64,000 bases of DNA, taken from positions 1,325,652 to 1,389,651 of the forward strand of contig JAYKAV010003266.1 of NCBI GenBank assembly GCA_035582835.1. Direction: 5' to 3'. Position 1 is the stretch's first letter. Every line of letters begins with the position of its first letter. This document shows, in pieces, positions 1 to 12,420 of this stretch. The notes beneath the pieces were generated by a model, which worked only from the letters and a program-made list of their open reading frames with translations, searched no databases and was not told the DNA's origin. This stretch comes from Phoebastria nigripes. Taxonomy: Eukaryota; Chordata; Aves; Procellariiformes; Diomedeidae. Both the position numbers and the translations under genes were made by a program.

Positions 1-2618
1 GGGTAATTACTAGTGGATGAAATCCAAGCCCCTGCAGACTGTTTGGTCACCAGGCAGTGACTTCACTTTGGGCTGGGTTTCACTCACTCTTTGGTTCTGT
101 AAAAGACTGAACAGCTACCATGAAGAGTAAAAGATAAAGCAGAGGGGGTTTTTTAACTTGCACAACCCGAAGTTTCAGCAGTGTTTGTAAGCAGAGTTAA
201 AAGCCTCGGGATCTTTAAAACTCTCTTGCTGATGGTGGGATTTACATTGCCACAGGGACACCGAGGCTGAGTCCGGAGGGCAGGATTCATCCCCCCCAAA
301 GCAGGTTACTGAAACAGGACAGACATGTCCCCAAAGTGCCCGTTTCTCCCCCTCTGCTGTGACAGGGACGGCTCAGCCCAGTCCTTGGCACCAGCAGCAC
401 TGAGCATCAGGGGAGAAGTGTCCAAACCTCCTAGTAATTTATGGGAAAGTGTTTCCACAGATGAAAACATCTCCACTCCTTCTCCAGTGGCTCAGGGTCC
501 CCAGGCTGGGCTGGCGCCAGGTTTGGCAGAACCAGCTCATTTGTTCAGAAGGAAAAGTGCTGGAGTCTTGAGCTTTTGGGGCTCAGGTCTTTTCTCATTG
601 GGGAGAGACTGGATCTGCCTGCGAGAAACGACCACACTGACGATAAATGCTGCCTATGAAATTTTAATGCTTAATAGAGCCTTGCTGGATGAGGCATGCA
701 TTGTAATGATATCACCCATCATGGGGGAGTTAATTGAATCAATGAGGTGAACAGCGGAGCCATCCAGCATATGCTGAGGGTTTGATCAGCCCAGTCATTA
801 CCGCAGAACCCTCGTCACTCACCGTGCCGTGATTACAGCGCTGCGCCGGCCGGGGGATTTGGTGGGAAGTGGCCAATGAGGGGCCAAGCTGGCTCCAAAT
901 CCAGCTTTTTGCAAAGCCCCAGATAAAACAGACTTCCATTAATAAGGCGAGAAAGGTTAGGACGAGAAGCATTACAGCAAATCTGGAGAGGTAAGGTGAT
1001 AGTTTTGTCTGAGGCTTGTAGAGCATATGGCCCCAGCTTTTGTACGGGAAACCCAAGAGCTTGGTTAGTCTGTAAGTGGGGCATTATTTGCATGTCTGCA
1101 GAAGTAGAGGTTTATTTGCTGATGTTAAAAAAATTAGATCGCTGGAGACACTTGGTAGTGTAATCAGGAAGCTAAACACAGATTTTCTGTATCTTCATAG
1201 CTTGTGTGCTCATTCCAGGTGATAAATAAGTTTCTTGGGAGTGAAGCTCTGAAAAGTCATCGTAACCTGCCGGCTAGTTTTAGGTTCTGGGTTTTGAAAT
1301 GGAGATTTGTGGTCAGAAATGGTTGAGGAGCTTTCCACTTAGGGAGCTAGATTGTTACAGAGGATCTGATTTTTTGATGGCTGCTCTTTCTCACTGGTCA
1401 GATCAACGTACAGAAATGGAAATAGAGCAAGTAATTGAACTAACTTAGTTAAAATGAAGAAGTAAAAAAGTAAAGCTTGATAACATAAAGCTGAACGTAA
1501 GCTTCATCTGTCCTTTTTCACCCTAAGCTTGAGATCTATTGCTGTACAAAAATTGTGATGAGCCTTTTAAACTGTTTATGACAGCGTAGGCTGAAGCTTT
1601 TCCTAGGCAGTGGTAATCTTTTCTGCAAACCACCTTACATCAATGTGACATGTCTTCACCTCCAGCCCTGCCGTCCCCTGCTGTTCTTCCCCTCTGCTTC
1701 CCATTCCCCACTCCCCCTCCCTGCTAAAAAAAAAAAAAAGCAGCAGCTGTTGGAAAGTATAGCCCATTTGTTTTATGATGCCGCTTTGGGAATACGATCC
1801 AGATCCTACATGAGAGAGAAAAGCAACAGAGCGAGAGAGAAGAGGGTGGAATTTAGAAGCTCTGGAAAATAACTTGCTTATTTTAAGTCTAGTATAGAAA
1901 GTTAAATCTTTATAGCAAGGTTCAGGAATAAAGCAGAACTGCTACTAAAGGTCTTAGCTTGGGAATCAAAGAGATTGCTAGTTTAATGTAAGTAATTTTA
2001 GAGTTTGTTGGTTGTTTTGTACAAAATTTCAAGTGCATTGAAATGTCTTTGATTGTCCTCTAGTGAGAGGTGCCCGTAATGAGGGTATTAAGATCTGAAG
2101 ACATATTATATAGTAACAATGTGATTCTTATTGGGGTTTATTTTTAATTTACTTTAGCACTTTAGGTAAAGAAACAAGGTTCTCCATGGAAGGCACTTCT
2201 GTTCATTATTCTGACTCCTGATTTCATTTAGTTACAGGGCACAAAAGACACAAAAGCAGAAGAATATGCTAAAACTGGTGGCAGCCAAAACCATTCATAG
2301 TTCTACACCTTGGGTTTCTGCCAAGCAATTAGTGGAAATTCAAACTATTTATTTCTGTTGTCAGGTCAAAAAATCCATTCCTTCTGTCAGCTCCTCTTAT
2401 TCCTGGAGGGAAACTCCTAGAAAATCTAAGAAATATCCAATTGCTTTTCCATGAAATAGATGTAGTACAGATAGGATGTATCTAAAACGTAGTCAGTAGG
2501 AAGAGGCGATGTTTCAGAAAGCTACCTAGCCCAGCTCTCCTGCCCTTTGGTCAAAATTTCTTGCTCTGTCCTGGCTCCTGGGGACGCTGACTCAATGTCT
2601 GCTTCCTTCCCTCCGCAG
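1..2618 (+). other. INKA2: INKA2 first intron, 3' part (5' end outside the window)
   Basis: This stretch lies upstream of the INKA2 last exon and ends in a good acceptor, a pyrimidine run at about 2599-2615 followed by CAG at 2616-2618. Mammalian INKA2 has a short first coding exon for roughly the first dozen residues (recalled as starting MDCYLRR). I looked for an equivalent ATG exon here and found none, so it is probably left of the window. The stretch also holds an A13 run near 1727 and an AT-rich, enhancer-like patch at about 630-1120. No other gene is supportable. Confidence 0.75.
630..1120. promoter_or_regulatory. Possible conserved noncoding element in the INKA2 intron
   Basis: This AT-rich patch contains AATTTTAATGC, TTAATAGAG, GTTAATTGAATC and CATTAATAAGG, in contrast to GC-richer flanks. 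That composition is typical of vertebrate developmental enhancers bound by homeodomain factors. No alignment was available, so the call rests on composition and motif density only. Confidence 0.25.
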
Positions 2619-3611
2619 CTATCCATGAAGGAGGTCGGAGACGGGCTGCACGAGCAGATGAACTGCATGATGGGTGCACTGCAGGAGCTGAAACTCCTCC
2701 AGGTCCAGACAGCTTTGGAGCAGTTGGACATCTCGGGGAGCCGAAGCACCGTTTCTGGCATTGAGCAGCACCAGTGCTGCCGAAGCAGCAGAGATGTGCC
2801 TGGGGCCCGGCAGGACGAGCGGCTGCAGGGGGAGGCATCAGTGGAGGAGCACAGCCCCGCGTCCCTCGTGTGTGCCGTGCCACGGCCAGTGGGTTTGCCC
2901 GGTCCCGCTGCGCTCCCGGAGAGCGGCCACCTTGGAGACACCCCCTCCTCCTTCAGGAGCCTCTGTGGTGAGGGTGTTTATCGCCCAAAAGGACCTTCCT
3001 CCACTTCGATCAGAGCAGAGCACGTCCGCCCAAAGACATTCGAGCCCAGTAGCCAGGGCACAGCTGGGGGGTGGCCGGTATGCCGGGAGTGCCTGGGGTG
3101 TGACGATGGCCATGACTGGACATGCTCCCTAATGTCCCAGAGCAGGAATCGGCAGCCCCTGGTCTTGGGGGATAACATCTTTGCAGACTTGGTTGGGAAC
3201 TGGTTGGATCTGCCGGAGCTGGATAAGAAGGGGGAGAAGAACGAGGCATCCCTGTCTGTGAGCAGATCCCAGGAGCTCTGCAGGAAGTTCTCCCTCACAG
3301 CCAACATCTTCAAGAAGTTCCTGAGGAGCGTTCGGCCAGACCGAGACAGGCTTCTCAAGGAGAAACCTTGCTGGCTTCCACCTGAAGACAAACTGCCCGA
3401 AATTTCTAAGAGACCCAAAAAGATGAACAAACTCAAGGGGACATTTTATTTCCCACTTCATGGGAACATCCAGAGCCATCACAGCAAAGCAGAGAGGTGC
3501 CCAAAGGCAGAAAGCAGTAACGAGAAACCCAAAATTGGCACCAAGAAAGTCCACGATACCATAGACTATACCCAGTCTGGGTTTGACATCAATACAGCTG
3601 TTTGGGTCTGA
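2619..3611 (+). CDS. INKA2: INKA2, PAK4-inhibiting Inka-box protein, last coding exon
   Basis: The exon follows a consensus acceptor in phase 0 and encodes 330 residues plus a TGA stop. Residues below are counted from the exon's first codon. The N-terminal block LSMKEVGDGLHEQMNCMM, followed by a leucine/glutamine-rich helix (about 1-40), matches INKA2. Residues 178-200 (RQPLVLGDNIFADLVGNWLD) form the core of the Inka box. Residues 224-250 are a second conserved basic block with NIFKKFLRSVRPDRDRLL. The C-terminus ends SGFDINTAVWV, as in mammals. Family members bind the PAK4 kinase domain through the Inka box and inhibit it, affecting actin dynamics. The middle (about 45-170) is low-complexity and diverged, and the exon is longer than the mammalian one as I recall it. 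The frame is open for 24 codons upstream of the acceptor, including an in-frame ATG at 2547, but the splice site argues against starting there. The first exon is missing from the window. Confidence 0.95.
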   Translation, partial: LSMKEVGDGLHEQMNCMMGALQELKLLQVQTALEQLDISGSRSTVSGIEQHQCCRSSRDVPGARQDERLQGEASVEEHSPASLVCAVPRPVGLPGPAALPESGHLGDTPSSFRSLCGEGVYRPKGPSSTSIRAEHVRPKTFEPSSQGTAGGWPVCRECLGCDDGHDWTCSLMSQSRNRQPLVLGDNIFADLVGNWLDLPELDKKGEKNEASLSVSRSQELCRKFSLTANIFKKFLRSVRPDRDRLLKEKPCWLPPEDKLPEISKRPKKMNKLKGTFYFPLHGNIQSHHSKAERCPKAESSNEKPKIGTKKVHDTIDYTQSGFDINTAVWV

Positions 3612-3996
3612 GTTTGTCGGTGTTCTCTGCTCTGCCGAGCATTTTTTTCACACTGGAGAGGAGCTGGAGGCCGTACACGTCTTTTCAGGAGACCCCTGAG
3701 CTCTCGACATGGACTGAGATGAGAGAAGTCCTCTGCAAAACGCGTTGTGGGCTTCAGTTGCCTGCAAGTGGCATTTTCCAGAGAGCTATGGCTGCAGGAG
3801 CAGTCCGAGCAGCAGCCGACGCAGCCCCGTGTGGGGAGACTTTTGGGGGCTGTTATTTGCAAAAATAATCAGAATCTTTAGCAGCTTTAGGGTGAGTGGT
3901 GCCACAGATGACCAGCTCCTGGGGCCTGGCTTCCAATATCCACTTCAGGCCCATTCCGTCNTCTCTAGTTAAAATAGCTGCAGCACAAAATTCACT

Positions 3997-4036
3997 GTGT
4001 GCATGTGTGTGTATGAGTGTGCAAATATATATATAG
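3997..4036. repeat. TG/TA dinucleotide-rich microsatellite
   Basis: The stretch has TGTGTGCATGTGTGTGTATG followed by ATATATATATA and a short T/A run. It is an impure simple repeat inside the INKA2 3' UTR. Confidence 0.7.
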
Positions 4037-4382
4037 TTTTTTAAAAAAAATCTATTCCTGCTTGTGTGCACTTAAAACTGGGTTATGAACCAGGCAATTC
4101 AAGAGTTGTACCTGAAGCACTTGTTATTTAAATTGAAAGAAGTAAGTTTGAATTTATGAGACTGGAACAATTGCCAAGTGGGGGTGTTGAACCCCAGCTT
4201 TGTTGCATTTCAGCTGTGGGGTTTTCCCCCTAAACTGCATCTCTGCTGTGCTCCCAGCACCTCTCCTTCCCCTGCCAGTTAAACCAGTAGGACACAAGGC
4301 TCCTTTCATGGAAGTTTGCGACCCTCAAGTTCTCAGCGGGTTTTGCTTCTCTCCCCATGCCCTTCTACCCACAGGTCGCACC

Positions 4383-4462
4383 AGATACAATGTTGCAAAA
4401 GTTTATTGTTGGGGTTGCAGTGAGATACAAAGTTGCAACAGACGTTTGTTGTTGTTTCCTAT
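4383..4462 (+). repeat. Imperfect 40-bp tandem duplication in the INKA2 3' UTR
   Basis: AGATACAATGTTGCAA at 4383 recurs as AGATACAAAGTTGCAA at 4423, exactly 40 bases later. Each is followed by a related GTTTATTGTTG / GTTTGTTGTTG segment. The two copies have diverged, so the duplication is not recent. Confidence 0.65.
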
Positions 4463-4530
4463 TGCTGTTGTGTACAAACCTCGTCTTGACAGAACCAAGT
4501 TCTTCGGTGTCCGGCTCTCCAAGAGTTACC

Positions 4531-4536
4531 AATAAA
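4531..4536 (+). terminator. INKA2: INKA2 polyadenylation signal AATAAA
   Basis: This canonical hexamer lies about 0.92 kb after the INKA2 stop. It is the only strong AATAAA on the + strand between the stop and the GC-rich spacer, so it is the likely end of the transcript. Confidence 0.75.
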
Positions 4537-7419
4537 GTGGCGTCAGTCTCCAGCNTGCCGTGGGGCCGTCTCCGTCCTGGGGCGACCCTCAGTCCCGCTT
4601 TTCTCCAGCGCGGAAGCTTCTGGGTTTTCACCATCATGAAAACCCGGCCGAGCAAGCACAAAAGGCTGGGCTGGCGGGGGTCGGAGCTGGGAGCGCGTGC
4701 GGGTTGTGTCAGCCTGTTCCCAGCCGGGACCGGGGAGTTTGGGGAGCAGCCAGGAGAGTTTCCATTCAAGGAGAGGTTATAAATCATAACAGGGAGAAGA
4801 GCTGCAGCCAGAGGTCCCTGCCAGGGTCCCAGCGCTGCTCTGGAGGCATGTCCCACCGCAGACCATGCACGTCCCCGAGAGCCCTCGGGTAACGCTTCAG
4901 CATCCATCTTCCACCCCCAGCACAGGGAAAGGCAGAGAGAAATGTTTGGGGGAGAAAATGCTGCTGAGGGAAGGGCCTCGGAGCTGTGCAGTCCCTGGCT
5001 CGTGGAGGGGGGACAGGGCCACACCACCCCAGGTCCCTGCAGGTCCCCTCCTTGCTGTCTCCAGGAGTTAAACGTAATCAAGGCGAGTCCCCAGCAGCTC
5101 CGTGAGCCCCAGCGTGAAGACTGTGCAGAGCCTATTGATTGTGTTGCAACCAAGGGGGAGCCACCCCGCAGAGCTGCCCCCCATTTCCATTAGCCAGGAG
5201 TCTCACCAGATGCTTTGTGTGCGCAGCAGTGTTATGTTGCAAAAACCTGTTCCGCTCACTCCAAGTTTAGGAAGGGCTTACGTGCAAGCAGTAGTAGTAT
5301 TTTTTTTTTTTTCAACATGCAACTCTATTCCTGTTGTAACTTCCCAAGGCAGAGAGGCCAGTGGAGCAGAGGCAGGGAGGGAGCATTTTTTTTTTCCCTT
5401 GCAAATTAAATATAGGCACAAGACAAGCCCTGTTTCTGCCCATACAAGGAGAGGAGTGGGTCAGCATCTGAAAGCCATGCTCAGCACTTTTTCAGGAACC
5501 TGAGTTGCAAGCAAGCTTTTGTTTTTCCTCCTCACAGGCTTTAGGTCTGGTTGTTTTCCCCTTTCTTCATTTCTCTGAATGCCGAAAGGCTGTTTCTAAA
5601 GCATTTTGTTTTCCTCCTCTTTATCAGTAGTTCATCCTGTTTGTTACAAATACACCCTCCCAGCTCCCACCAACCTTTCCATAGGGTCAGCAAAGAGAGG
5701 GAGCTTTCTATAAGCAGTAGCACAAGAGAGAGCAACAGCTCTTCCTGCACCAACCTCGGTCCCTGGGGAGCATGGCTTCACCCCAGGGCTTCCCTGCTGC
5801 CCAGGCACAACCCAGGGGACCCAGCCCACGGCCAGGCTGACGCAGCAGCAGGAAGCACCGAGCACGATGGCATTGCCCTATGGCACCCGCACCCCCACCC
5901 CCAGGAGCATGTCCCAGCTGTACCTGCCTGGCACTGAAGGCTGAGCCCCACGGAGAGAGGAGCACTGTGCTGGATGGGGAGAGGCTCTAGGGAGCTGAGC
6001 ACCTACACCAGGGGCTTTTTAAGCTTGTCACTGAGCATTGCCCTCAGCTGTGATGAGTGTGGTGGGCAGCAGGCAAGGGCCCAGGCTGAGCACAGCGGGG
6101 CACAGGCAGGGGCAGGGGCAGAGCCACGGCCACTGCGACACATTGGCCAAGGGATGAAGGGTGCATTTCTGCAGGTGGTTACCTCTCCAAGGCAATGTAA
6201 TATCCAGGAAACAGGATGCATTTATGCAGGACACAGGGAGATCTGGAGCCTGAAAAGCACATTGGGAACCTACTCCATGGGAAAAGGGGTTCTCGGGGAT
6301 TTGCCCCCGTTTCCTCCCACCCCCCGTCCAGCCCGCACCTCCAGCCCCCTGCAGAGGCTGTGCAACCCAGGGCTTTACAAACTCAAACCCGCTTTGCCAG
6401 CACACATGGTCCCTTGCAAATGCTGGATCCCCCACCCCAGCAACTGTCGCAGTGCCGCTCCCCCATCGACGGGGTCTCGCGAGGAGTCGATGGGAAGTTT
6501 CTCTTGAGAAAAAGCACTTCTGGCCCCGCGTGCTCCCGACAGCTGCCCTGGCCCACGGGGCACTGCTGGGTCATCCTGCCTGTGCATGCTCGCACCGGGG
6601 AGCTGCTCAAAGATCAGCTGCTAAACCCAGCCTTTTCTGTCCCTGCTTGGAGGAAATACCATTGTTTCTAGTTTCACATGGAAAGGGCAGTTCTTGGCCC
6701 CAGCTGCCGCCCACGTGTTCCTTTCCCACCCAAACTAATCACTCCTGCTGCAGCCAGCACTGCCGAGTCCATGCCCGCTCCCGCCCGAATGCCCATGAGC
6801 GGGACCAGAGCCGGCGGTGGCGGGGTCAGAGCCTGTGCGGGGTCCCTGCGCCCCCCCGGCACCCACCGCTCCTCCCTCCACTTCTGCCTGCAATTGCCAG
6901 CGAGGNGAGCGTTCAGCTTTGGGGACCCCGAAGGATGAACGCCGGCCCAAGGACAGAGGCGGTGTTGTTTGCTTAATTTCTTCTTTTTCCAGAGGAACAG
7001 ATCCCTACCGGGGCATTTTGCACAGACAGCTGAGCAAATGCCCAACATAGTTTCAAATGTATTTATGTTCTCTCTGCCTCTTAAGTGTATCTTCAAAGGA
7101 TGTTTTGCATCAAAATAGGATTTTCCAGGGTATTTGCAGTGACAAATTCAGTGTGACCTAGGCTTCAAACAGCCACTTGAAAATTGCAAGTGAATGTAGC
7201 TGGATCTCAAAGTTCTTAAGAGAAAAAAAATATTTAATAAATATTCTTTAAGAGGCATTCAGATAATAAAGAATATCAGCCAAGCCAGACATCCTACCTA
7301 ATTTAGTCTCCAGAGCAGGATCAGCTAATAGATCAGGGTAGGATTTGTGAATTACCATTTCACTTCTCCAGGGACTTTTCCTGAAATTATAATGGCTTTT
7401 TCTCCTCTTTTTTTCCATG

Positions 7420-7720
7420 AAACTGCCATGAAATAGTTCCCCATTATTAAGTATGAAACCTGCCTAATTAGCACAATGACAGCCTTTAATGAGGCCCTGG
7501 CTGTGTTCTGCATCTTGGATAGGAGTGGTTAATACCAAACACAGGACAATAATTGTAGAAACACATTCCCCCATGAACTTGCCCCGTGGAAGGCAGCAAT
7601 GGCAAATGAAGCTTGGGCATTCAGATTTATTAGAAACCTCTGTCCATGGGGTATGCCAAGCCCAGGCAGGATCAAATGCACTGGAGTTAATTTGACGCCA
7701 CTAACATTCAAACACCAGGG
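7420..7720. promoter_or_regulatory. Possible conserved noncoding element
   Basis: The block includes TGCCTAATTAGCACAATGAC, TTTAATGAGG, CAATAATTG, GGAGTTAATTTGACG and GGGATTAATAACC. It therefore combines several homeodomain cores with a SOX-like ACAATG. It stands out from GC-rich flanks, but conservation was not tested. Confidence 0.3.
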
Positions 7721-10700
7721 ATTAATAACCTGGCACGAGGGGAGCTGCTGTTCACTGCGCGCCTGGTATTTGCAGCCAAGGGGAGGAGGTTGCTGCTGGA
7801 CACCAGCTCTGCCTGTGCTGAACGCCTCCGGCGAGAGGCTGGAAACCTCCCTCCAGCGCCGGTGGGCAGAAGGTGCGGGCAGGTCGGGGGAGGAAGGTGT
7901 TCGGCGCTGTTGGTGCTTGCAGGATTCCCGTTCTGTGGGGGTGGCCGGGCTCCTGCTCGGGCAAGGGGCTGGATGAGCAGCACAGCCCAGCCCCTTCCAA
8001 AGCCCACGTCACACAGCCCCACGTCTCTGCCGCCGCCGAGCAGATCCGGCACCGCTGAAATGGATAGGCGCTGGATCTGGCCCGTACGGCTTAATGTATA
8101 GAGCGGATTTGGCTCTTAACATTAATAGAGTGCTTTCCCAGAAGCTGCTCCTCTGCCTCTCTGGGCTTTCCCTTCCCCGCCAGCGCCGTGCTAACACCTC
8201 GCTCTTCCAGCCAGATGGCCTCCAGAAGGCTCACAAATGTGCCTGTAATTAAAAAGCCTTTATTTTCAAAACCATTTCACAGCTTATTCTTCTGACAATG
8301 GGATGGGGCTTCTTAGGCTAATGCTGGGCAAGAGGAAAGGAAAATACAGGCTGGCTGCTGCCCGTTGCGTTTTCCTTTCCCATTGACCCAGGCTGTATTT
8401 ACTATTTACCCACTGAAGCTGAGGAACCCACGCGCCCTGCAAATCTGCACCGCTGCTGAAGCCTCCCCAGTATCGTCTTCCCTCACGATACTCGGCTCTG
8501 TCCCCGTTAACCATCCGTGCTGATGCGCCTAACTAACCTGAAAGGTTTTCTGACTGGAGACTGAGCAAATTTAACAATTTCCCCTCAATTCCCCTTGTAC
8601 TGAGTCCGACAGGAAAGAACCAATTGCCACATCCTTGCTGAAATAAGATCCTTTTTATTCAAAGTCCAGCCTGTTTTATTCACTCCAGCACATTCCCAAT
8701 CACCTTCATCATATTATTGATCAGCAGCAGAATCTCTTCTACTTGTTTAAGCAGTGTTTCTAAAAACCGGACCACGCTCCTTTAGCGTCCTTGTCTCTGC
8801 AGAAAAAGGCTGTATTTTACTCCTCTTTCCTTTTGTTCAAGTTCATTTGTATCCACGTGGCATTTCTAATCAAGAAGTCGTACCCCCTTCCAGCTGGCAG
8901 GCAGTCTGGTATGCTGGTTTTAAAGCATAAATAAAACCCAGTTTTCTGCAACAATTTGCCTGAGCCGAGGCCGGGCTGTGGCACCGTTGGGGAGCCCCAT
9001 CACCCCCCGGGCTCGGCTCTGCTTTGGCTGACAGGGCTGTAGCCCAGGCTCAGCCTCCCTGTTGGGGCCGATTTCCTCAGCCTCCTCGCTTGCCTTTCTG
9101 CAGCGGGGGGGTCGGCCCTGGCCNGGCGCTCGCCCTCCCCAGCAACCTCTCATCTGCGTGTTTTTCAGGACCGTTTCCTGCAATAACGGCATTGAGCAAA
9201 GCCTCTGAGCTGGCTCAGATTTCTTGGCTTTTGCTGAACAGGAAAGTGAAAGGGGGAAAATCAATACCCCAGAAAGAAGAAACGCCTGATCCAGGGCCGG
9301 TCCTCACCTTGGGCAGGCTGGAGGTTAATTCGGAAAGCAATTCCCAACGTGCTATAAATGCACGCTTAACTCCCACCGCAGCCGCAGGACACAAGCTCAC
9401 CAGGATCCGGAGGGGAGGCTGAGGGGTCCCTGCTCACGCTCACTCCATCCTTTGCACCAAAGCCCACCGGGGCCCCTCCACCGGCGCGGCCACAGCCTTG
9501 GTGTGGGAGCGGGGGGAGAGCAGCTTCGGGCTGACCTTGCTCACCGGCTGTCGCCTCCTCCCGCAGGGCTGGCACAGGGTCCCCGGGCAGGCAGAGGAGC
9601 CGCCCTGGCAGAGAGCAGAGCCGGGTGCTCATGGCACAGAGATGGTTCATGCCGGCTTTACCATGCGGCTTCTGTGCTGGCTCTGGCACCGCCGCGCTGC
9701 CCGGGGAGCCATGGAGGTCCCACAGCTCAGGCAACGAGGAGGGAGAGCTGCTCCCTCATTAACAGACTAAGCCGGCAATTCAGGCTGGACCTTCCCAGAG
9801 GGCTTCGCCGCATTCACGACATCGGGCTGGAGTTAGCGATGTGACATTTTGAACCTAGAGATAACGAACGTGACATTCTGTCAGGTTTAATTAGTCCCTT
9901 TGCTCTGCCGGCGACAGCCGCTGCGGAGGCAGAGCCCGGCTGAAGGCTGGCAGAACAGAGGGCTGTTGCCTCCGAAGGCTCCGCAAGCAGAGGGGAGCAC
10001 CGGGAGGAGACTCTGGGACTGAGATAAGCAGTTGCCCGATGAAGCAGTTGCTTTATTCTTAAATGCACATGCTAACAGCAACTTGCCTTTGCCTAGTTAG
10101 GATAATTGAAGGGTCACTCCAGGCCCCCACATTGTATTTTCTGTCCTCTGTGGTCTGTAACAATCTTCTGGGGCTAAAAAAGTTCTCAGAGGACTGACTG
10201 GGTGTCTCCAGAGCGCAGGAACATTGCAGAGTGTCTTTCACCTCTGCTCCCGACTGAAGGCACTACAGCACCAGGTCCCTCCTGAAAGGCAGCATGAAAC
10301 GAGGTCCCAGTCAACTTAGCGTCTTGGTAGCAGTGTTGTCAGCAGCGTGGGCAGAGGCTGAGGCGGGCAGCGGTGTAACATGGCAAGAACAAGCTCTCGA
10401 GCACATCCATGCGCCCGGTGACTCTGCTAACCACGTCCAGCCCCACAGCTCTCCTGTCAGCCAGCGCGGACNGCCAAGGCAGCCAGGAAAAGTGTCCTGG
10501 GGACCTGGGGCAAAAGGAGCAGCTCGGGTCCTGGGAGCCACTGCTGCCAACGTCCTCGCAGAGCCCAGCGTGTTCCCTTCCTCGGGGCCGTGATCACGCA
10601 ACCCTGCACAGCTCCGAGAATGTTGCTTGCGTTCGGTCCTGTTCAGGGGTCACTCAGCTGCAGCTCTCCTGAGCTACCTGCTTAGACTTTCCCTCTCCTC

Positions 10701-12229
10701 GTCTGTTCGTTCTGTTCCAGACCAATTACTGAGAGTTTGCACCCAAAGGCAGCTAGCCAGGCATTTATGCATGCAGCTGCCTGATCTGCATGCACCCATG
10801 CTAATTGTGTGGAAACGAGTCATGGTCGGTTTTGTGCTGAGTTTCCTGTACCCTGAACTGAGCTCTGCTTGTAAAAAGGAGAGATCCGGTCCTCTGGATT
10901 TAAAAGAATTCAAGAGGGGATCTTTCTAGTTACTGCTTTCCTGGTTTTCAAACATGTCACTGATGTTAGCAATGCTGTTAGCAAGAGTATATGAGCTTTT
11001 CACAGAATATATATGTTATTTGCCTTTTTAAGGTGTCTCCTAACATGAATGGGAACAAACACTCTAGTTGCAGCTACAGAGTCTTGGGAAATTCACTGGA
11101 GATAAGATGTATTGCCAGGAAAAGTCGAGCAGAAGTCCTCCTTCTGCAGAGGTTTTATGGGACCTCTAAATCTAAAAAAGATGGACAGGATAAGACACAC
11201 TTACCCTGCCTGTAAAACAGCAAAACCTGCGGTTTCTTACAAACACCCGGCAGGCAATTCCTCCTACGTCCTTTTCCTCTGCTTAGGAACACCGGTGCAA
11301 CCCTGCCTTGCTGCAAGGAAGCGTGCCAGGACCAGCTCTCACCTCCACGTGCCAAGCCCTCGGTGCAGGAGCAGCCCCGAGCCGCCAGCAGCCCAGCAGG
11401 TGACGGCGAGGCTGCGTGGCAGGGATGGCGCTGGCCTCCCACCTGGGCAGGAGGGACGGCTCGATGAGGATGTGCTCATGCCCTTTGTGTGTGCGTTTAA
11501 ATCTCTCCTAGAACAACCTGTCACTCCTGCAGCACGTCAAAGGTAAATTTCCTCATATCCCTACCAGAGGGGATTATGTTCCCAGCGGGGGTTCAGGTTT
11601 TTTGCCATAATATGATTTAATGTGACAAGCGTAATTAGATGTGACACATCTTTGCAACAATTCACTACCTTAGAAAATCACAAACAAGCTTAAAATAAAA
11701 CAGAATGCATAGACTCACATCTCTCTGTACGTCGCAGCTGGAAAAAATAAGCACCAAGTTAAGGACTTTTCAGCGCTTCCTTTGGGAGACAGCAAAGTCA
11801 TGAACACAATACTATAAATTAATTATTTAGATCCCAGCCCTGCAATGAGAGCCATCTGGCCAGATGCCTTTACCCTTACCAGAGCCCCCTTGGAGTTAAT
11901 AGCACTCCATGCAGAAAGCAAGCTATCCACATGTATCTCTTAATGGACTGAGGCTTCAGTCCCTGTCCTGAAACAAGCAGAAATAGAACAAAAATGACTC
12001 TGAGCACTTGGGTTCCTGAGCCATTTAGTTTCCTCTGGAATTAAGACAACACATTAAACCTACAGTGCCTTTGTAAATGTACACATTTGTATACCGAGAC
12101 CTTCGGTTCAGGCTGCGGATCCAGCCTGAGCTCGCGCTGCCACTCGTCCTTCCTGGCCCCACATCGTGGTTTACGCAGTGGAAAAATGCCCGGACTGGGA
12201 GACTGCCTCCGAGACAGTTACCTGCAGCT

Positions 12230-12420
12230 GCACCCCATCCGTAGGGCTGAGGGTGAAAGGCTCAGACAATTCATTATGCACATCAAGATTAATTCTCATT
12301 TCCACCCCGTCGGGCCCTCCATTTACAATTCAGTTGCTGGAGTGCAGCACTGCATGAGACATATTTTCATTTGCNGTGGTCTCAAATTAAAGTGGATAGT
12401 CAATTCTATTTTCTCTGAGT
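12230..12420. promoter_or_regulatory. Possible conserved noncoding element with POU/homeodomain-like sites
   Basis: The block holds CAATTCATTATGCACAT, which resembles a POU octamer, and AAGATTAATTCTCATTT, in an AT-rich island. The ambiguous base at 12375 lies inside it. The call is motif-based only. Confidence 0.25.

Larger units (their letters stand above)
3612..4556 (+). other. INKA2: INKA2 3' UTR
   Basis: This noncoding tail runs from the INKA2 stop to about 20 bases past AATAAA at 4531-4536. It includes a TG/TA dinucleotide patch (about 3997-4036) and a 40-bp tandem duplication (4383-4462). The exact cleavage site is not visible, and an ambiguous base at 4555 sits where cleavage would be expected. 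From 4557 on, base composition turns GC-rich. Confidence 0.7.

Noticed and set aside
2547..2618. INKA2 start at the in-frame ATG 2547
   Set aside because: A consensus acceptor at 2616-2618 and alignment with the mammalian exon boundary place the exon start at 2619. The upstream codons are intron reading through by chance.
5974..6507. 177-codon open frame in the GC-rich spacer
   Set aside because: GC-rich sequence gives long frames by chance on both strands. The translation is low-complexity and competing frames overlap it.
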